Source: Epichloe hybrida (lineage: Eukaryota > Ascomycota > Sordariomycetes > Hypocreales > Clavicipitaceae). From it: a DNA stretch of 64,000 nucleotides. How positions within the stretch are numbered: position 1 is the stretch's first letter; each line of letters begins with the position of its first letter. This document shows positions 35,160-46,500 of this stretch, piece after piece. The notes under the pieces were generated by a model. That model did not search any database. It was not told where the DNA came from and saw only the letters and a program-made list of their open reading frames with translations. The stretch spans positions 744,001 through 808,000 of the forward strand of contig JAFEKR010000030.1 of the NCBI GenBank assembly GCA_019022495.1, given 5' to 3'. Both the position numbers and the translations under genes were made by a program.

Positions 35160-38100
35160 ATGAGCTTTTTCAATATCTGCGAACCGAGGCAGTCGAAGAT
35201 GAATCATCCGGTCGAGCCAGGCGCTTGCGGGTGTTACGTTACGCGAGATGAGATTCGCGAGTTTCTTCCGCAAATTGACGTGAACGTCCACGCCACGATC
35301 CTTGCTTCCACCTCAAGCACTGTCCTCACGCAAGTTTTCGTTAACCCTCACGGCACGGCGTCGCTCGACGAGGTGTGCTACCGGTTTCCCATTCTCGATG
35401 GTATAACCATCGTTCACTTCTTGTGCACTGTAAACACCCGGATAGTTAAAGGTGTTGTCAAGGAACGTCGAGAAGCCAGAATCACGTACGACGAAGCAAA
35501 AAAGCAGGGCAAGAAGGCCGCTCTCCTCGAGCAGAGTCACGAGGCTTCAGATGTATTCACAGCACACGTCGGTAACGTTCCTCCTGGTGCCAAGGTCAAA
35601 GTTGAGATTACGTACCTTGCCGAGCTCAACCATGACACCCAGTCTGATACCGTGCGCTTCACTATTCCTACCATAATTGCGCCTAGATATGCACAGTCAG
35701 CCCGCTCGCACAACGTGGCCGTTCATGATGCCACGGACGGTGGCGGCTCGTTGTCCATTACTGTCGATGCTGAAATGGCCGAGGGCTGCTGCATCAACAA
35801 GATCGAGTCCCCGTCGCATCCCATCGCCGTCTCGATTGGCAAGGCTTCAGAGCTTTCCGCGTCAAAAGCGGAGTCATGGTCGCCTAGAAGGGCATCAGCC
35901 ACCCTTTCCCTCGACGCCGATGGGCTGGATCGAAACTTCGTCATCCTGATCATGGCCGCTGACTTTCTTAAACCCTCGGCAATCCTGGAGATTCACCCAG
36001 ACACGCGACAATGGGCACTCATGACGACGCTTGTACCTCGATTCAATCTTGCTGTTGCTAAGCCCGAAGTGGTGTTTGTGTGCGATCGAAGTGGTAGCAT
36101 GAGTACTGGTCACAAGATAACCAATCTAGTCAAGGCGCTGCGTCTTTTTCTCAAATCACTCCCGGTCGGCGTTAGTTTCAACATCTGCAGCTTCGGGTCG
36201 TCGCACAAGTTTCTGTGGGAAAGGTCTCAGATATACAATCAAGCAAACCTCAACAAAGCTGTCGAATATGTCAACTCGTTTGACGCTAATTACGGCGGGA
36301 CGGAGATGTATCGGCCAGTAGAGGACAGTTTTAAGAGGCGATGTACTGACAAGAACTTGGAAGTGTTTCTAATTACCGATGGCGATATATGGCACCATGA
36401 TACACTTTTCAAGATGATTAGTGACAACGTCGCGAAAAGCAACGGAGCTATCCGACTTTTCACTCTCGGAATCGGGAATTCTACTAGCTCGGCCCTGATT
36501 CAGGGGGCTGCGCGTGCCGGCAATGGATTCTCGCAAACGGTGGGCGATCTCGAGAAGATGGATAAAAAGATTATCCGGATGCTCAAAGGGGCGCTTACTC
36601 CGCACATTCTCGACTGTGCAATAGAGATCGTGTACGACGAAGCTGCTAAAGACGACGACGGCTTTGAGCTTGTAGAAAAGGTCATGGACAGCCTCTCTAT
36701 CAAGATGGAGGAAATCGATATCCAGAACCAGCCGCCAACGAATACAAAACCGAGCAAGGAGCCAATTTCTTTTTACAATCCAGACATCCATGATGAAGAC
36801 ATGGAAATGCCAAATGCGCCCGCATTCGAAAGCGATGAGCTAAGCGAGCTTCCCGACATGTCGCCGCCACGATACCTGCAGACACCTTTCCATATTCCTG
36901 CTCTTTTCCCGTTCATTAGAACCACTGTTTACGTGATGCTCGATGAGTCGACCCCGAGCCGCGAGCCCAAATCCGTGCTGCTCACAGGCACATGTCCCGA
37001 GGGCCCTCTGCGCCTAGAGATACCGGTAACCAAGCTGTCTAGCAAGGGCACGATGATTCATCAGCTCGCTGCTCGCAAAGCAGTACATGAGCTCGAAGAG
37101 CAGCGTGGATGGCTGTTCCACGCCAAGAACAAGAGCGGCAAGCTGCTCAAGGATGAGTTTGAGGACCGCTTCGACAGGCTCGTCAAACGCGAGGCTGTAC
37201 GGATAGGAATTAAGCATCAGGTGAGCGGGAAATGGTGCTCATTTGTGGCTCTCGAGGACAATGGGACTCCAGAAACCACCTTTGTGGACGAGGAAGTTGT
37301 CGAAAAGCAGCCGCAAGTCGATGCCTCAATGACTGTTGGTGGATTATTTGGTGGACACGCCTCCCATTCAACCTCAAGCCGTTGTTTTGGTAGTTCTGCT
37401 TTTGGCGCTGCCACTCAAAGGCTTGGAGAACCTGGTGGTGGTTGTCTATTTGGAGCGTCCACAGCTTCTCATAGCGCCGCCACTCCAAGGCTTGGAGAAC
37501 CTGTTAGTGGTGGTCTATTTGGATCGTCCACAGCTTCTCATAGCGCCGCCACTCCAAGGCTTGGAGAACCTGTTAGTGGTGGTCTATTTGGATCGTCCAC
37601 AGCTTCTTATAGCGCCGCCACTCAAAGGCTTGGAGAACCTGGTGGTGGTCTATTTGGAGCCCCTCGAGCGTTCACCTCTTCTTTTGGCGGCCCCCCACCG
37701 CCCGCAGCTTCTGATAGCGCCGCCTCTGGGTTTGGATTAGCTTTCCCTGCCATCATCGGCCGTGGAAGTGGTAAAGATGTCAGGTCTGAACCCGCATTTG
37801 GTTCTTCGGGGGGGAACCATAGTCATTCGCCCAAGCAAGAGACTGACCTGGATCCTCTCGAAATTGTGACAAGACACCAGACATTCAATGGAAGCTGGAC
37901 CTGGACCGCGGAGCTTGAAAAGGTTTTGGGGTGGACGCGACAAGCGGTGGCGCACAAGATTTCTTCGTTGCAGGACGGGGACACAATCGCATCAGATGAG
38001 GTGCTCGCGACGCTGTGTGTCATTTTGTTCTTGAATGAGAAGCTGGCGGCGGACAAGGAAACGTGGGAGCTTATGGTTCACAAGGCCGAGGCTTGGGTGG

Positions 38101-38168
38101 AGGAGCAGACTGGCGCAAAGGCGGCGAAGCTCAAGAAGGTACTTGAGGGTGCGCACTTATTTTCTTAG
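35160..38168 (+). CDS. VIT and von Willebrand A domain protein with FG-repeat tail
   Basis: 1002 residues from this ATG, single exon. The frame is open upstream to 35016, but MSFFNICEP followed by GACGCYV resembles the normal start of the family. VIT domain at about residues 20-150 (ASLDEVCYRFPILDGITIV, GKKAALLEQSHEASDVFTAH). VWA domain at about 300-480 with an intact MIDAS box DRSGSM, later GGTEMY and FLITDGDIW. A proline- and acid-rich linker follows. Residues about 727-860 hold FG/LFG repeats, including four copies of a 23-residue unit. A helical C-terminal domain (about 895-1000, NGSWTWTAELEKVLGW) is shared by fungal members. The VIT-VWA pair is known from ITIH and vault-PARP proteins. 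The function of fungal members is unclear; metal-dependent protein binding is inferred. Confidence 0.85.
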   Translation: MSFFNICEPRQSKMNHPVEPGACGCYVTRDEIREFLPQIDVNVHATILASTSSTVLTQVFVNPHGTASLDEVCYRFPILDGITIVHFLCTVNTRIVKGVVKERREARITYDEAKKQGKKAALLEQSHEASDVFTAHVGNVPPGAKVKVEITYLAELNHDTQSDTVRFTIPTIIAPRYAQSARSHNVAVHDATDGGGSLSITVDAEMAEGCCINKIESPSHPIAVSIGKASELSASKAESWSPRRASATLSLDADGLDRNFVILIMAADFLKPSAILEIHPDTRQWALMTTLVPRFNLAVAKPEVVFVCDRSGSMSTGHKITNLVKALRLFLKSLPVGVSFNICSFGSSHKFLWERSQIYNQANLNKAVEYVNSFDANYGGTEMYRPVEDSFKRRCTDKNLEVFLITDGDIWHHDTLFKMISDNVAKSNGAIRLFTLGIGNSTSSALIQGAARAGNGFSQTVGDLEKMDKKIIRMLKGALTPHILDCAIEIVYDEAAKDDDGFELVEKVMDSLSIKMEEIDIQNQPPTNTKPSKEPISFYNPDIHDEDMEMPNAPAFESDELSELPDMSPPRYLQTPFHIPALFPFIRTTVYVMLDESTPSREPKSVLLTGTCPEGPLRLEIPVTKLSSKGTMIHQLAARKAVHELEEQRGWLFHAKNKSGKLLKDEFEDRFDRLVKREAVRIGIKHQVSGKWCSFVALEDNGTPETTFVDEEVVEKQPQVDASMTVGGLFGGHASHSTSSRCFGSSAFGAATQRLGEPGGGCLFGASTASHSAATPRLGEPVSGGLFGSSTASHSAATPRLGEPVSGGLFGSSTASYSAATQRLGEPGGGLFGAPRAFTSSFGGPPPPAASDSAASGFGLAFPAIIGRGSGKDVRSEPAFGSSGGNHSHSPKQETDLDPLEIVTRHQTFNGSWTWTAELEKVLGWTRQAVAHKISSLQDGDTIASDEVLATLCVILFLNEKLAADKETWELMVHKAEAWVEEQTGAKAAKLKKVLEGAHLFS
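37419..37640 (+). repeat. Coding 69-bp tandem repeat (23-residue unit)
   Basis: AGGCTTGGAGAACCT recurs at 37419, 37488, 37557 and 37626, exactly 69 bp apart. Units are nearly identical and each carries one LFG motif. Confidence 0.9.
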
Positions 38169-38823
38169 ATGTTTTGGGCTTTGTCGGAAACTACGGCTCG
38201 ATCACTTTTGCTTGATTTCAAAGTGCCTAGTAGGACTAGGACTTAGTATACAAAATTCTAGAATGTAGAAGATATTAGAAGGAGGGAATATACTAAAGAG
38301 ATAGCTACTATTTTAGAAGGCAGGATAGATAGATAGCTAGAAAAATAGCTGTGAATACAGCTAGAATAGACTAGAATAGCTAAAGAAGCTTCTTCTAGAA
38401 GGGGCCTGAGGAACGTCCTTTTCAGATGAGGAAGAATAAAGCAGGGTTAGTGTGAATTGTTATTACTAAGAATACATGATTAGCTTACTGCATCTCATTA
38501 CCAGCACGAGCACGGGGTCGATCGCCCCAGCGTCAGCATCAGGTCCATGATGGGAATAGAGTTGGTTGGGAATGGGATTTTTCATTTGGTGGCTCTCTGC
38601 AATTGACTGCATCTACTGGCGATTCGCGAGTGCCAACACAATCCCAATTGATTGGCCTCAGGCGCTGACCGGGTTAAGAAGACATACCCGAGGTGTCCCG
38701 TCTCCTATAATGCTATGAAGTTCGATATTCGCCCTCGGAGCATTTTGACCAATATGGCGATGTTGTTGAATCCCTTTCTTTATTAGCCAAGGTGCTTCGG
38801 TTCCCACTCGGTGCACGTGACTA
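38169..38823. other. Intergenic, nothing assigned
   Basis: Includes a short AT-rich stretch (38220-38400) rich in TAGAA motifs, perhaps an old transposon scrap. No gene recognised. Confidence 0.4.
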
Positions 38824-40421
38824 ATGCGACTACCTCAGGAACCCCCCGTTTCCGATCTTGCTGAAGCCCATAGTAAGGCAACTCCATACACAATGATCCG
38901 CTCTGTTTTCCAATGTTTGATAACCTCATTAGGTGTATTTCGTCGCTTCTTGGAATCAAGTTCGACATCGCTATGTCAGTTCTTATCATGGACAACGTCT
39001 CAAATGTCCTATTTGTGGTGGCCTGTCCACAACTACCCCCTCACGCCGGATCAACGGGAGGAACGGCGGCAAGCGTTTATTCAGTCGATTAGCAAAAGCG
39101 CAGTAGGCGCACTAGCGTCTCGATACAATAATCAGAAGGAGTGTCTTGTTTCCGATGTTGTGCGACACGGCAGCTATAATGTCGTCTATTTGTTTCGTTT
39201 CCGATGGACAAAATACGCTGGGTTGTTCGCATACCCATCAGCCCTCTGGTCAGCGATGGCTGGAACAAGCTCCAAAGCGAAGTTGCAACCATGCAGTATG
39301 TAAGCTTAGACACCTTTTGGGCTGGCTACAAAGGCTAAAGCGCGCAAAGATTCATCCAGCGAAATACGACAATACCAATTCCCGAGATACACGCATACGG
39401 AAACGGCGAGCATTTGACGGAGAACCCACGTACAACCCAGGCATTCCTCATTATGGATCAGCTTCCCGGCCAGCCACTGCAACTCGATACACTCTGCTCG
39501 TCTGCTACAGACAAGCGAAATCGGTTTTACGCTGATTTTGGCGGCATCCTAGCACAGCTACACGAACTACAGTTCTCTCAGACCGGGTCCCTTTACCCCG
39601 ACCCCGAAGACGACACACGATCAGTCGTTGGCCCTAGTTTATGTTTGGCCGAGAACGACTTGAAAGTAAACACTGGGGCTCGTCGGAGAATAGCACCAGC
39701 CTTCATCTCTACCACAGCTGCCATCAGACATCAATACGACATGCTGACTGATGCTTTCGACGTACCCACCGCTGATACATCACAAGACACCGCCATGCGT
39801 GAGATTTTTGCCATGCTTAGCTTAGAAGACTTACTTCCAAATCTTTGCCGCTCATCTCCGAGTGTTGGATCATTCGCGCTCTGTCACGGGGATCTACGAT
39901 GCGAAAACATCCTCGTGGACGATAATCTTCGTATTAAAGGCATCCTAGACTGGGAGTGGGCGACTATTCTTCCGCAACAGTTGTGCACGCCACCCCTCTG
40001 GATATGTGGATATGACCCTTCCATGACGGGTTCCACCCGGAAAAAGATATTCGACGATTTTCAACGCGCCATCTCCGTGGAACACAAGTACAGCGAATGC
40101 CTGAGGTTTTGGAAAGAAGAGCAACTCTGTCTGTCGATCGCGCAAATCCTGCGGCACCCGCATCATCTTATTCCCATTTACTACCAGCATATATATCCAA
40201 GGATTTACAAAGAGCCATTTGCCAACGCGGCCAAGACCTTTTTCGCTTCCGAGGACAAGCAGAGGACCCTTCAGGATCGACTAGGGGCCTCGGAACGCTA
40301 CACAAACCATCTAAAACAACAGGGGCTCTTCGTTCGCGACGAGTTCGTGCACGAGCTGCGGGACCTGCTGGAGAGGTCTGCTAAGTTACAGGAAGCCCTT
40401 GCTGCTAAAGGGATGCGCTAG
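38824..40421 (+). pseudogene. APH-type kinase gene with one frameshift
   Basis: The phosphotransferase fold of aminoglycoside and choline kinases is readable. The N-terminal lobe ends SDVVRHGSYNVVYLFRF (38824-39201). The frame then shifts to PMDKIRWVVRIPISP, up to ATMQY at 39299. A 60-nt intron (39300-39359, GTAAGC...CCAG) leads to RNTTIPIPEIHAYG and the rest to 40421. Catalytic loop HGDLRCENIL and DWEWA are intact. Restoring frame needs one extra C in TTTCC at about 39201, so this is either a recent one-base loss or a sequencing error; I mark it as a pseudogene on what is shown. Fungi have large APH families with mostly unknown substrates. Confidence 0.7.
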
Positions 40422-42079
40422 TGCAAGTTCTGAGCTTGTATTTGTCTCGCGTTGTCCCCCCCCGCACGCATGATTGAAGGATAGCAATGATCAAACAGCA
40501 CGTTCACGATCCGGGGCGACGAAACGCATCACTGCCTGACGGTGAACTCCTGCATATTGCATGTGGCATGGCGCGGCAAGATATGCAAGGGATGATAAGC
40601 GCACGAGTAACAAGTGGCCCGTCGGCTGCGCCTCTTTTTTCCCGTGCAACACCTGGGCGGCAAGAGATCCTCGAAATCATTCTGCACCAGGAAAATTTTG
40701 GGATTCTAGCTCACATTGTGGCTAAAGATCACACATGAACGGTCCTGCAACGGTGGCGCCATTCGAGTTTTGGCTGTCACGCTATCAATATAAGGCTTTT
40801 CGTTCCGGGTCATGCTCAGTGCAGAACTTGTTTTATATTTTCCTTGCCTATCAAACCTTCACAAGCTTGAAGATGATAGAAATGGGCCCGTCCATCTTCT
40901 AACTAGTGTTTTTCTCGGTCACACTGATTGAGCTCGTCTCCGAACCGCTCGCAGTGTTGTCGCATTTCTCATTGTCGGGCACTGTGACCGAGTTTGACGT
41001 GTTTGACTGGATGTCAAGTTAACATTGGGACCAGGATGGATGAATGAATGAATGAATGAAGAATAAGGAATGAATGGGGGATGCTGACCGTTTCAGGTGC
41101 ATAGTTGGGCTCGGTATGAGGACAAGCCTCTGGTAAATGAGAAGTTAACGCCGACGACGGCATTGAGGAATTCAGCTGGTCGGAAACAGGTCTCTCGTTT
41201 TCTTTTGAAGTGAAGGCAGAGGTAAGCCGAAATGCTTGCAAGAGAACTGGTTTGCCTGAACCCCGATTACTTATATACTTGCATAGAATGACAAGTATGT
41301 AGTTGGTGTCAAGTTCCGGATGGTCCACCTGACCGGATCGTGGAGAGGGATCCCAAGCAGCTCCCAAGTCAAGCTATGATAGTGCCGTGTTGCTGTAACG
41401 AATACACCAATTGGCCTCCGTCGACCGATGCAGGTTGCATCTGGCGCTCTGGCGATATAATGATTACTGATTCTGTCATCCCGCCTTTGAGACTCGCACC
41501 GCATATCACACCGCAATCTCTATCAAGTGTCACTACATTGCCGGAGAGCGAGTGTTACACACTGTGCTACACTATCGTTAGTCGTTTCGTCCGGTCAAGA
41601 CGGTTTCCTACTTCACCGGTGAACCTCGCTTCATATCACAAGATGCCCCTATCCCGAAAAGTTTTTCCAAACTTTCAACATTCGTCAAATTTGCTATCCG
41701 TCTGCCCTGGGAGCAATTATACACAAATCGGTAAGAAGCGCCTCAATGCGGGAAACAGTGCTACGTAAATCGAGACGGCAACGTATCAAATCAATTTGCA
41801 AAGCTGATTCTAGTTCTGCATACGGTATGCGTGGTTGCTGGCACCAACTATTTATTTACTATTCCTATTCATCAACGGTTGGAGCGAATCCTATAGCAAC
41901 ATTAAGCAGTTCTGCATTAGTTTCAGGCTGGGTCCAGTTAGTCAACTCGGTGTGCGTGTCTACCAACGTTTCCACTCTTGATGCCATGAACCTCCATCTA
42001 TTTTGTAGAAATCGCGAGTTGACATGACCTCCACACACATCCAATGACAACTATACCCAGTTCCAACCCCTGATCGTCA
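40422..42079. other. Intergenic, nothing assigned
   Basis: Open frames of 83-142 codons (40487-40738, 41014-41367, 41340-41768) show no recognised motif. A GAAT microsatellite sits at 41037-41062. Confidence 0.4.
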
Positions 42080-42961
42080 TCACATCCTTTTCACGCCAAT
42101 GAGACTCATGAACTCGTTGCGCGTCTTGTACTTGCTCTCGAAGCATCCGAGAACACAGCTGGTGACGGTGGTTGTGCCCGTTTTCTCGACGCCGCGCATC
42201 ACCATACACATGTGGGACGACTCCATGACGACAGCAACGCCCTGCGGCTTGAGAATGTCCATGACGGCGTGGGCGACCTCTCTGGTGACCCGCTCTTGAA
42301 TCTGGAGCCGTCGCGAGAACATCTCGGCTATGCGAGGGAGCTTGGACAGGCCGATGACGGTGTTGCAGGGAATATAGCCGATATGCATCTGAGGGTTCCC
42401 GGTAAGCTTTCCGGGGGAGCAGAGAGGAAAATTCAGGTTTGAAACAAGGCATACCTTTCCGGTAAAGGGCAGGAGGTGGTGCTCGCACAAGCTACAGATG
42501 TCAATGTCTCTGACGATGACCATCTCATTATGTCCCTCGTAGAAGAGCGCATTGTTGATCATTATATCTGCATTCACTTGGTAGCCTTTGGTCAAGAACA
42601 ATAGCGCTTCCGCAAATCGCGTCGGGGTGGCTATCAGGCCTTCGCGGTCGGGGTCCTCGCCCAAGCATTCGAGCAGCGTCCTCACGGCGCCGCGCATCTT
42701 CTCCAGTCGGGCTTCAGTCTGCGCAGGCCCATCGTCCATGCGGCTGCGAAGTCCCATGCTCGACCGGCCGAGTCCGTTGACTGCAATGGCAGGGCTGGGT
42801 GAACGAGGGCCTGAGGAGTTCCCGGTTCCCTTGACAGCGGGTGCATTGCACGGATTGTGGGCTTTGCCGCGACGATTACGTCGCTTCTGCGAGGCACGTG
42901 CTTGTCGGCTGGGAATGGGAGCGGATATGGTGGAAGCATGCTTGGTCTCGAACCGGCTCAT
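42080..42961 (-). CDS. GTP cyclohydrolase I
   Basis: Converts GTP to 7,8-dihydroneopterin triphosphate, the entry step for folate, biopterin and some 7-deazapurines. Two exons: 42961-42455 and 42388-42080. The 66-nt intron (42454-42389) is a multiple of three and open, but splicing gives the conserved FTGK-MHIGYIP join. Spliced length is 271 residues. Zinc-site CEHH and the later cysteine in [10 protein letters not shown] are present, as are [25 protein letters not shown] and TGTTTVTSC. Residues 1-85 are basic and Ser/Pro-rich, probably disordered, as in other fungal enzymes. Sequence such as [15 protein letters not shown] differs from what I recall of typical housekeeping forms, so it may be a second, pathway-specific copy. 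It is transcribed away from the multidomain gene at 43515. Confidence 0.9.
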   Translation of the reverse strand: MSRFETKHASTISAPIPSRQARASQKRRNRRGKAHNPCNAPAVKGTGNSSGPRSPSPAIAVNGLGRSSMGLRSRMDDGPAQTEARLEKMRGAVRTLLECLGEDPDREGLIATPTRFAEALLFLTKGYQVNADIMINNALFYEGHNEMVIVRDIDICSLCEHHLLPFTGKVCLVSNLNFPLCSPGKLTGNPQMHIGYIPCNTVIGLSKLPRIAEMFSRRLQIQERVTREVAHAVMDILKPQGVAVVMESSHMCMVMRGVEKTGTTTVTSCVLGCFESKYKTRNEFMSLIGVKRM

Positions 42962-43514
42962 GCTGAAGCACTAAAGGGTCATAAATCTTGGGCAATCGTA
43001 GAGGTGATGTGGACGTGACCGATGAAAGGAAGCGCGGAAATGCGGAAATGGAGAAGAAATATGTGTATTCCGGCCGAGCTTGGCTGCAGCCCACAAGACG
43101 AGGATGTCAAGGGAAACAATATCGGCCTTATGGCCTTGTTCGATCACCTACTAGAGGTGAATTAAAAATAGCGGACCTGGTATTACACATCCGAGGGGAT
43201 CTGTCAAGCCAGGCAGGGGGACAGAAGCAGACACCGAGCAGGAAGGAGGTGAATGACTATTGGCACCGTGCCGAGGGAGGTGTCACACCATGATCTGCAG
43301 TACGTGACCGATTTTTATTTGCGCCACGCCGATTGGATATGAGGTATGTGGCACGGGGGATTCTCATCAGAATGTTTCATCCACGAGGTTACAGCGAGCC
43401 ATGGCAACCTTGACCGAGCCTACTATAACTAGGTCAACCGTGAACTCGTAGCAAGCAGCCCCTAATCATCATCCTTCACCGTCTCACACGTACACATACT
43501 TGCGCAAAACGACC
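42962..43514. promoter_or_regulatory. Shared divergent promoter region
   Basis: 553 bp between the two start codons. A CCAAT box (ATTGG on the plus strand, 43332-43336) lies roughly 180 bp from the right-hand gene. The arrangement allows co-regulation, which is inference. Confidence 0.5.
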
Positions 43515-46500
43515 ATGGCCACCCTCGAGTCGCTGAAGGAGAAGCTTTGGCACAATGTCACGACGACGACGACAGCAACATCAACATCGTGCCGGAGGCG
43601 GCCGTTGACCGACTCGGAATACAGTGCCGGCTTCGACATCATCAAAGGGGACTTGGGACGGTCGACATACCAAGACTTCATCCTCCCTCGGCTCACAGTG
43701 CTTTTGCATCCTCTTGCCGAGTCGGGTGCTCGTATATCAGTGCTGGAAATCGGACCTGGCCCTCAAAGCATACTGGGACATTTGCCCCGCCGTCTCCGAT
43801 GCATCATCCGCAAATACACGGCATACGAGCCCAACGAACTGTTCGCTGCAAAACTGGAGGAAACGTTTCTGTCTAGCAGAAAGGAAGTGTCGCCACTGCC
43901 CGAGTTAGAAAGCCTGCCAGACATTCGGCATATTCCATTCACTGTGGGGAGCGACACGAACAGGGCGGCGAGCACGGCCGAAAATGTCGAGCGCTTTGAC
44001 GTCATCCTGTTCTGCCATAGCATGTATGGCATGAAACCTAAGCGGAAGTTCATCGAACGGGCACTGGAAATGCTCGTTGAGCAACCACCGAGCAAGGGAC
44101 TCGTTGTCGTTTTCCATCGCGATCAGGCGACGCTGCACTTTGACGGCTTGGTGTGCCACAAAACGGCCACCTTCCCCACGGGAGTGGTGTGCGTGGCGGA
44201 TGATGACGAGGCTTTGGACAAGTTTGCTCGATTTATCGCGGGATGCGCCATGCACGATGCGGGCGCGAACAAGGCTGTTAGCATGGAGTGGCGCAAGGTG
44301 TGCCGTGCCTTGGGCGAGCGCGAGGAAGCCCAACAAGACCAAGGCCAAGGCCGTCTCCTGTTCGGCTCGCCAGAGATCATGGTGGCCTTTACGAAGCATG
44401 CGACGGCGCTGCCAGAGTTGATGGCACAAGTGCCTCTTGGAACCGGGGGCGGGGTCAAGAACCGCCAGGCTCGTCTGCGCCATTCGACGTCGATTGTTGT
44501 GAGGCCGACAGAGATTCGACATGTCCAGCAATGCGTTGAATGGGCTCTGCATCACGGGACGAGCCTGACTGTCCTTGGTGGAGGCCACAGCGGCCATTGC
44601 CTCTGGCCCAACGTCGTGTCGGTCGACATGGGCGCCTTCAACCGAGTGCACGTTCTCGGGGCGAGGGAGGGATCGGAGGAATCGTACGAGGAGGGATCGG
44701 AGGGATCGGATGGGTTCTTGGTCGTCGCCGAGGCCGGCTGCAAGTCGGGGGACATCATCCGCGAGACAATGGCGGCCGGCCTGACGGTGCCCCTCGGAGC
44801 CCGCCCGAGTGTGGGGCCGGGGCTGTGGCTGCAGGGCGGCATCGGGCACCTGGCCCGGCTCCACGGGCTCGCCTGCGACGCCGTCGTCGGGGCCGTCGTC
44901 GTCAGCGTCGCCTCTGGCCGCGTCCTCTGCATCGGTCGTGTGCCCCGCCCACACCGGCCGGTCGACTCCGACTCTGCGCCCCCAGAGAGCGAGGGCGACC
45001 TGCTGTGGGCCATCAAGGGAGCCGGGACTAACTTCGGCATCGTGGTCAGCGTCACTTTCCGCGCGTGCGCGGCTCCCATGTATTCGGTTCGGAATTGGGT
45101 CATTCCCCTCCACGACAGCGCCGAAGCGCGACGCAAACTCGGCCACTTTGATGAGTTGGTCGCCGACAAGTCCTCGCGAAACAGTTCTGTAGGTGCGTAC
45201 ATTTACGGCGAAAAAGACGGGCTGTGCCTCGGCGTGACGACGGTCGAGCCCTCTACGACTGATGGCGGTGAGCTCGGCTCTGAAACGCTCCATCTCGCCC
45301 CCGCACTAATGGGCAAGGTTTTCGGGCCGCAGCGCGACGGCAAGACAGTGGACGGCGTCGGGTTGTTCGAGACGGAAATGTACATGTCCGGCATGCATGG
45401 TGGACACGGCGGCGGCAAGACGTCGTCGTTCAAACGGTGTCTCTTCCTCAAGCGTATTGGAGAGGTGAACATGGCCGACATGTTGGTGGCGGCGGTCGAG
45501 ACTCGTCCCTCACCACTCTGCTATCTTCATCTTCTGCAGGGTGGCGGGTCAGTCCGCGATGTGGCGCCCGATGCAACCGCCTTCGGCTGCCGGGAATGGG
45601 ACTTTGCCTGCGTCGTCACCGGTGTCTGGCCTCGTGACCAGGACGGGACCAAAGTGTCTCGGGCGACCGTGCGGTGGGTGTACGACGTGGCCACGATGCT
45701 GCTGCCGTTGAGCTGCGGAGCGTACGGCGCCGACCTGGGGCCGGACCCCAGAGACGCCTCCTTGGCAGCCACGGCTTTCGGGTCGAACCGGCCACGGCTG
45801 GCCCGTCTTAAACACATGGCAGACCCCCAGAACGTACTGGCTCACGCCTGTCCGCTTCCAACGGCACCCGTGGCGCAAGCGCAAACGCTCATCATTCTTG
45901 TCACGGGCGAAAGCTGCGCAGGCAAGGACTTTTGTGCCGACGCCTGGGTCTCCATGTTCGTGACTCATCTCGCCAAAAGCGTACCGGCGCGCGTCATCAG
46001 CATCAGCGACGCGACCAAGCGAGACTACGCGGCGGCTACGGGGGCCCATCTCCATCGCCTGCTGCGGGATCGTCAGTACAAAGAGCAACACCGGGCTGCG
46101 TTGACCAGGTTTTTCCAGGCCCAGCTGCGCCAGCGGCCCCGGCTACGAGAAGAGCATTTTCTGAACGTCGTGAGAGACACCGTGGGATCCGATGTGCTGC
46201 TCATCACGGGAATGAGAGACGACGCGCCAGTTGCAGCCTTTTCGCATCTGGTCCCAAAGAGCAGACTGCTCGAGGTTCGCATCCAGGCTGGCAGGAAAAC
46301 GCGGCGGGCTCGTCGCGGTGTTGAAATCGGCGCAGACGACGACGACACCACCGCCGTGGAGGACAACGGCCAAAATGGCCAGTCAGATTCGCCGGTCCCG
46401 GACTACACACCCAGTTTCACCTTCACCAACGAGTCGACCGGCGGTAAGGCGGCAAAAAGGTTTGCGCAAAACCATCTGCTTCCGTTCTTGCACGACGACC

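Noticed and set aside
37336..37740. Plus-strand 134-codon frame with LVVVVYL repeats
   Set aside because: An alternate frame of the 69-bp coding repeat in the VIT-VWA gene.
42389..42454. Reading the intron as part of GTP cyclohydrolase I
   Set aside because: It would insert 22 residues inside the conserved FTGK-MHIGYIP join, and both ends fit splice signals.
43905..45293. Minus-strand open frame of 462 codons
   Set aside because: It is antisense to the multidomain gene in GC-rich DNA, has no recognisable motif, and the plus-strand domains are clear.
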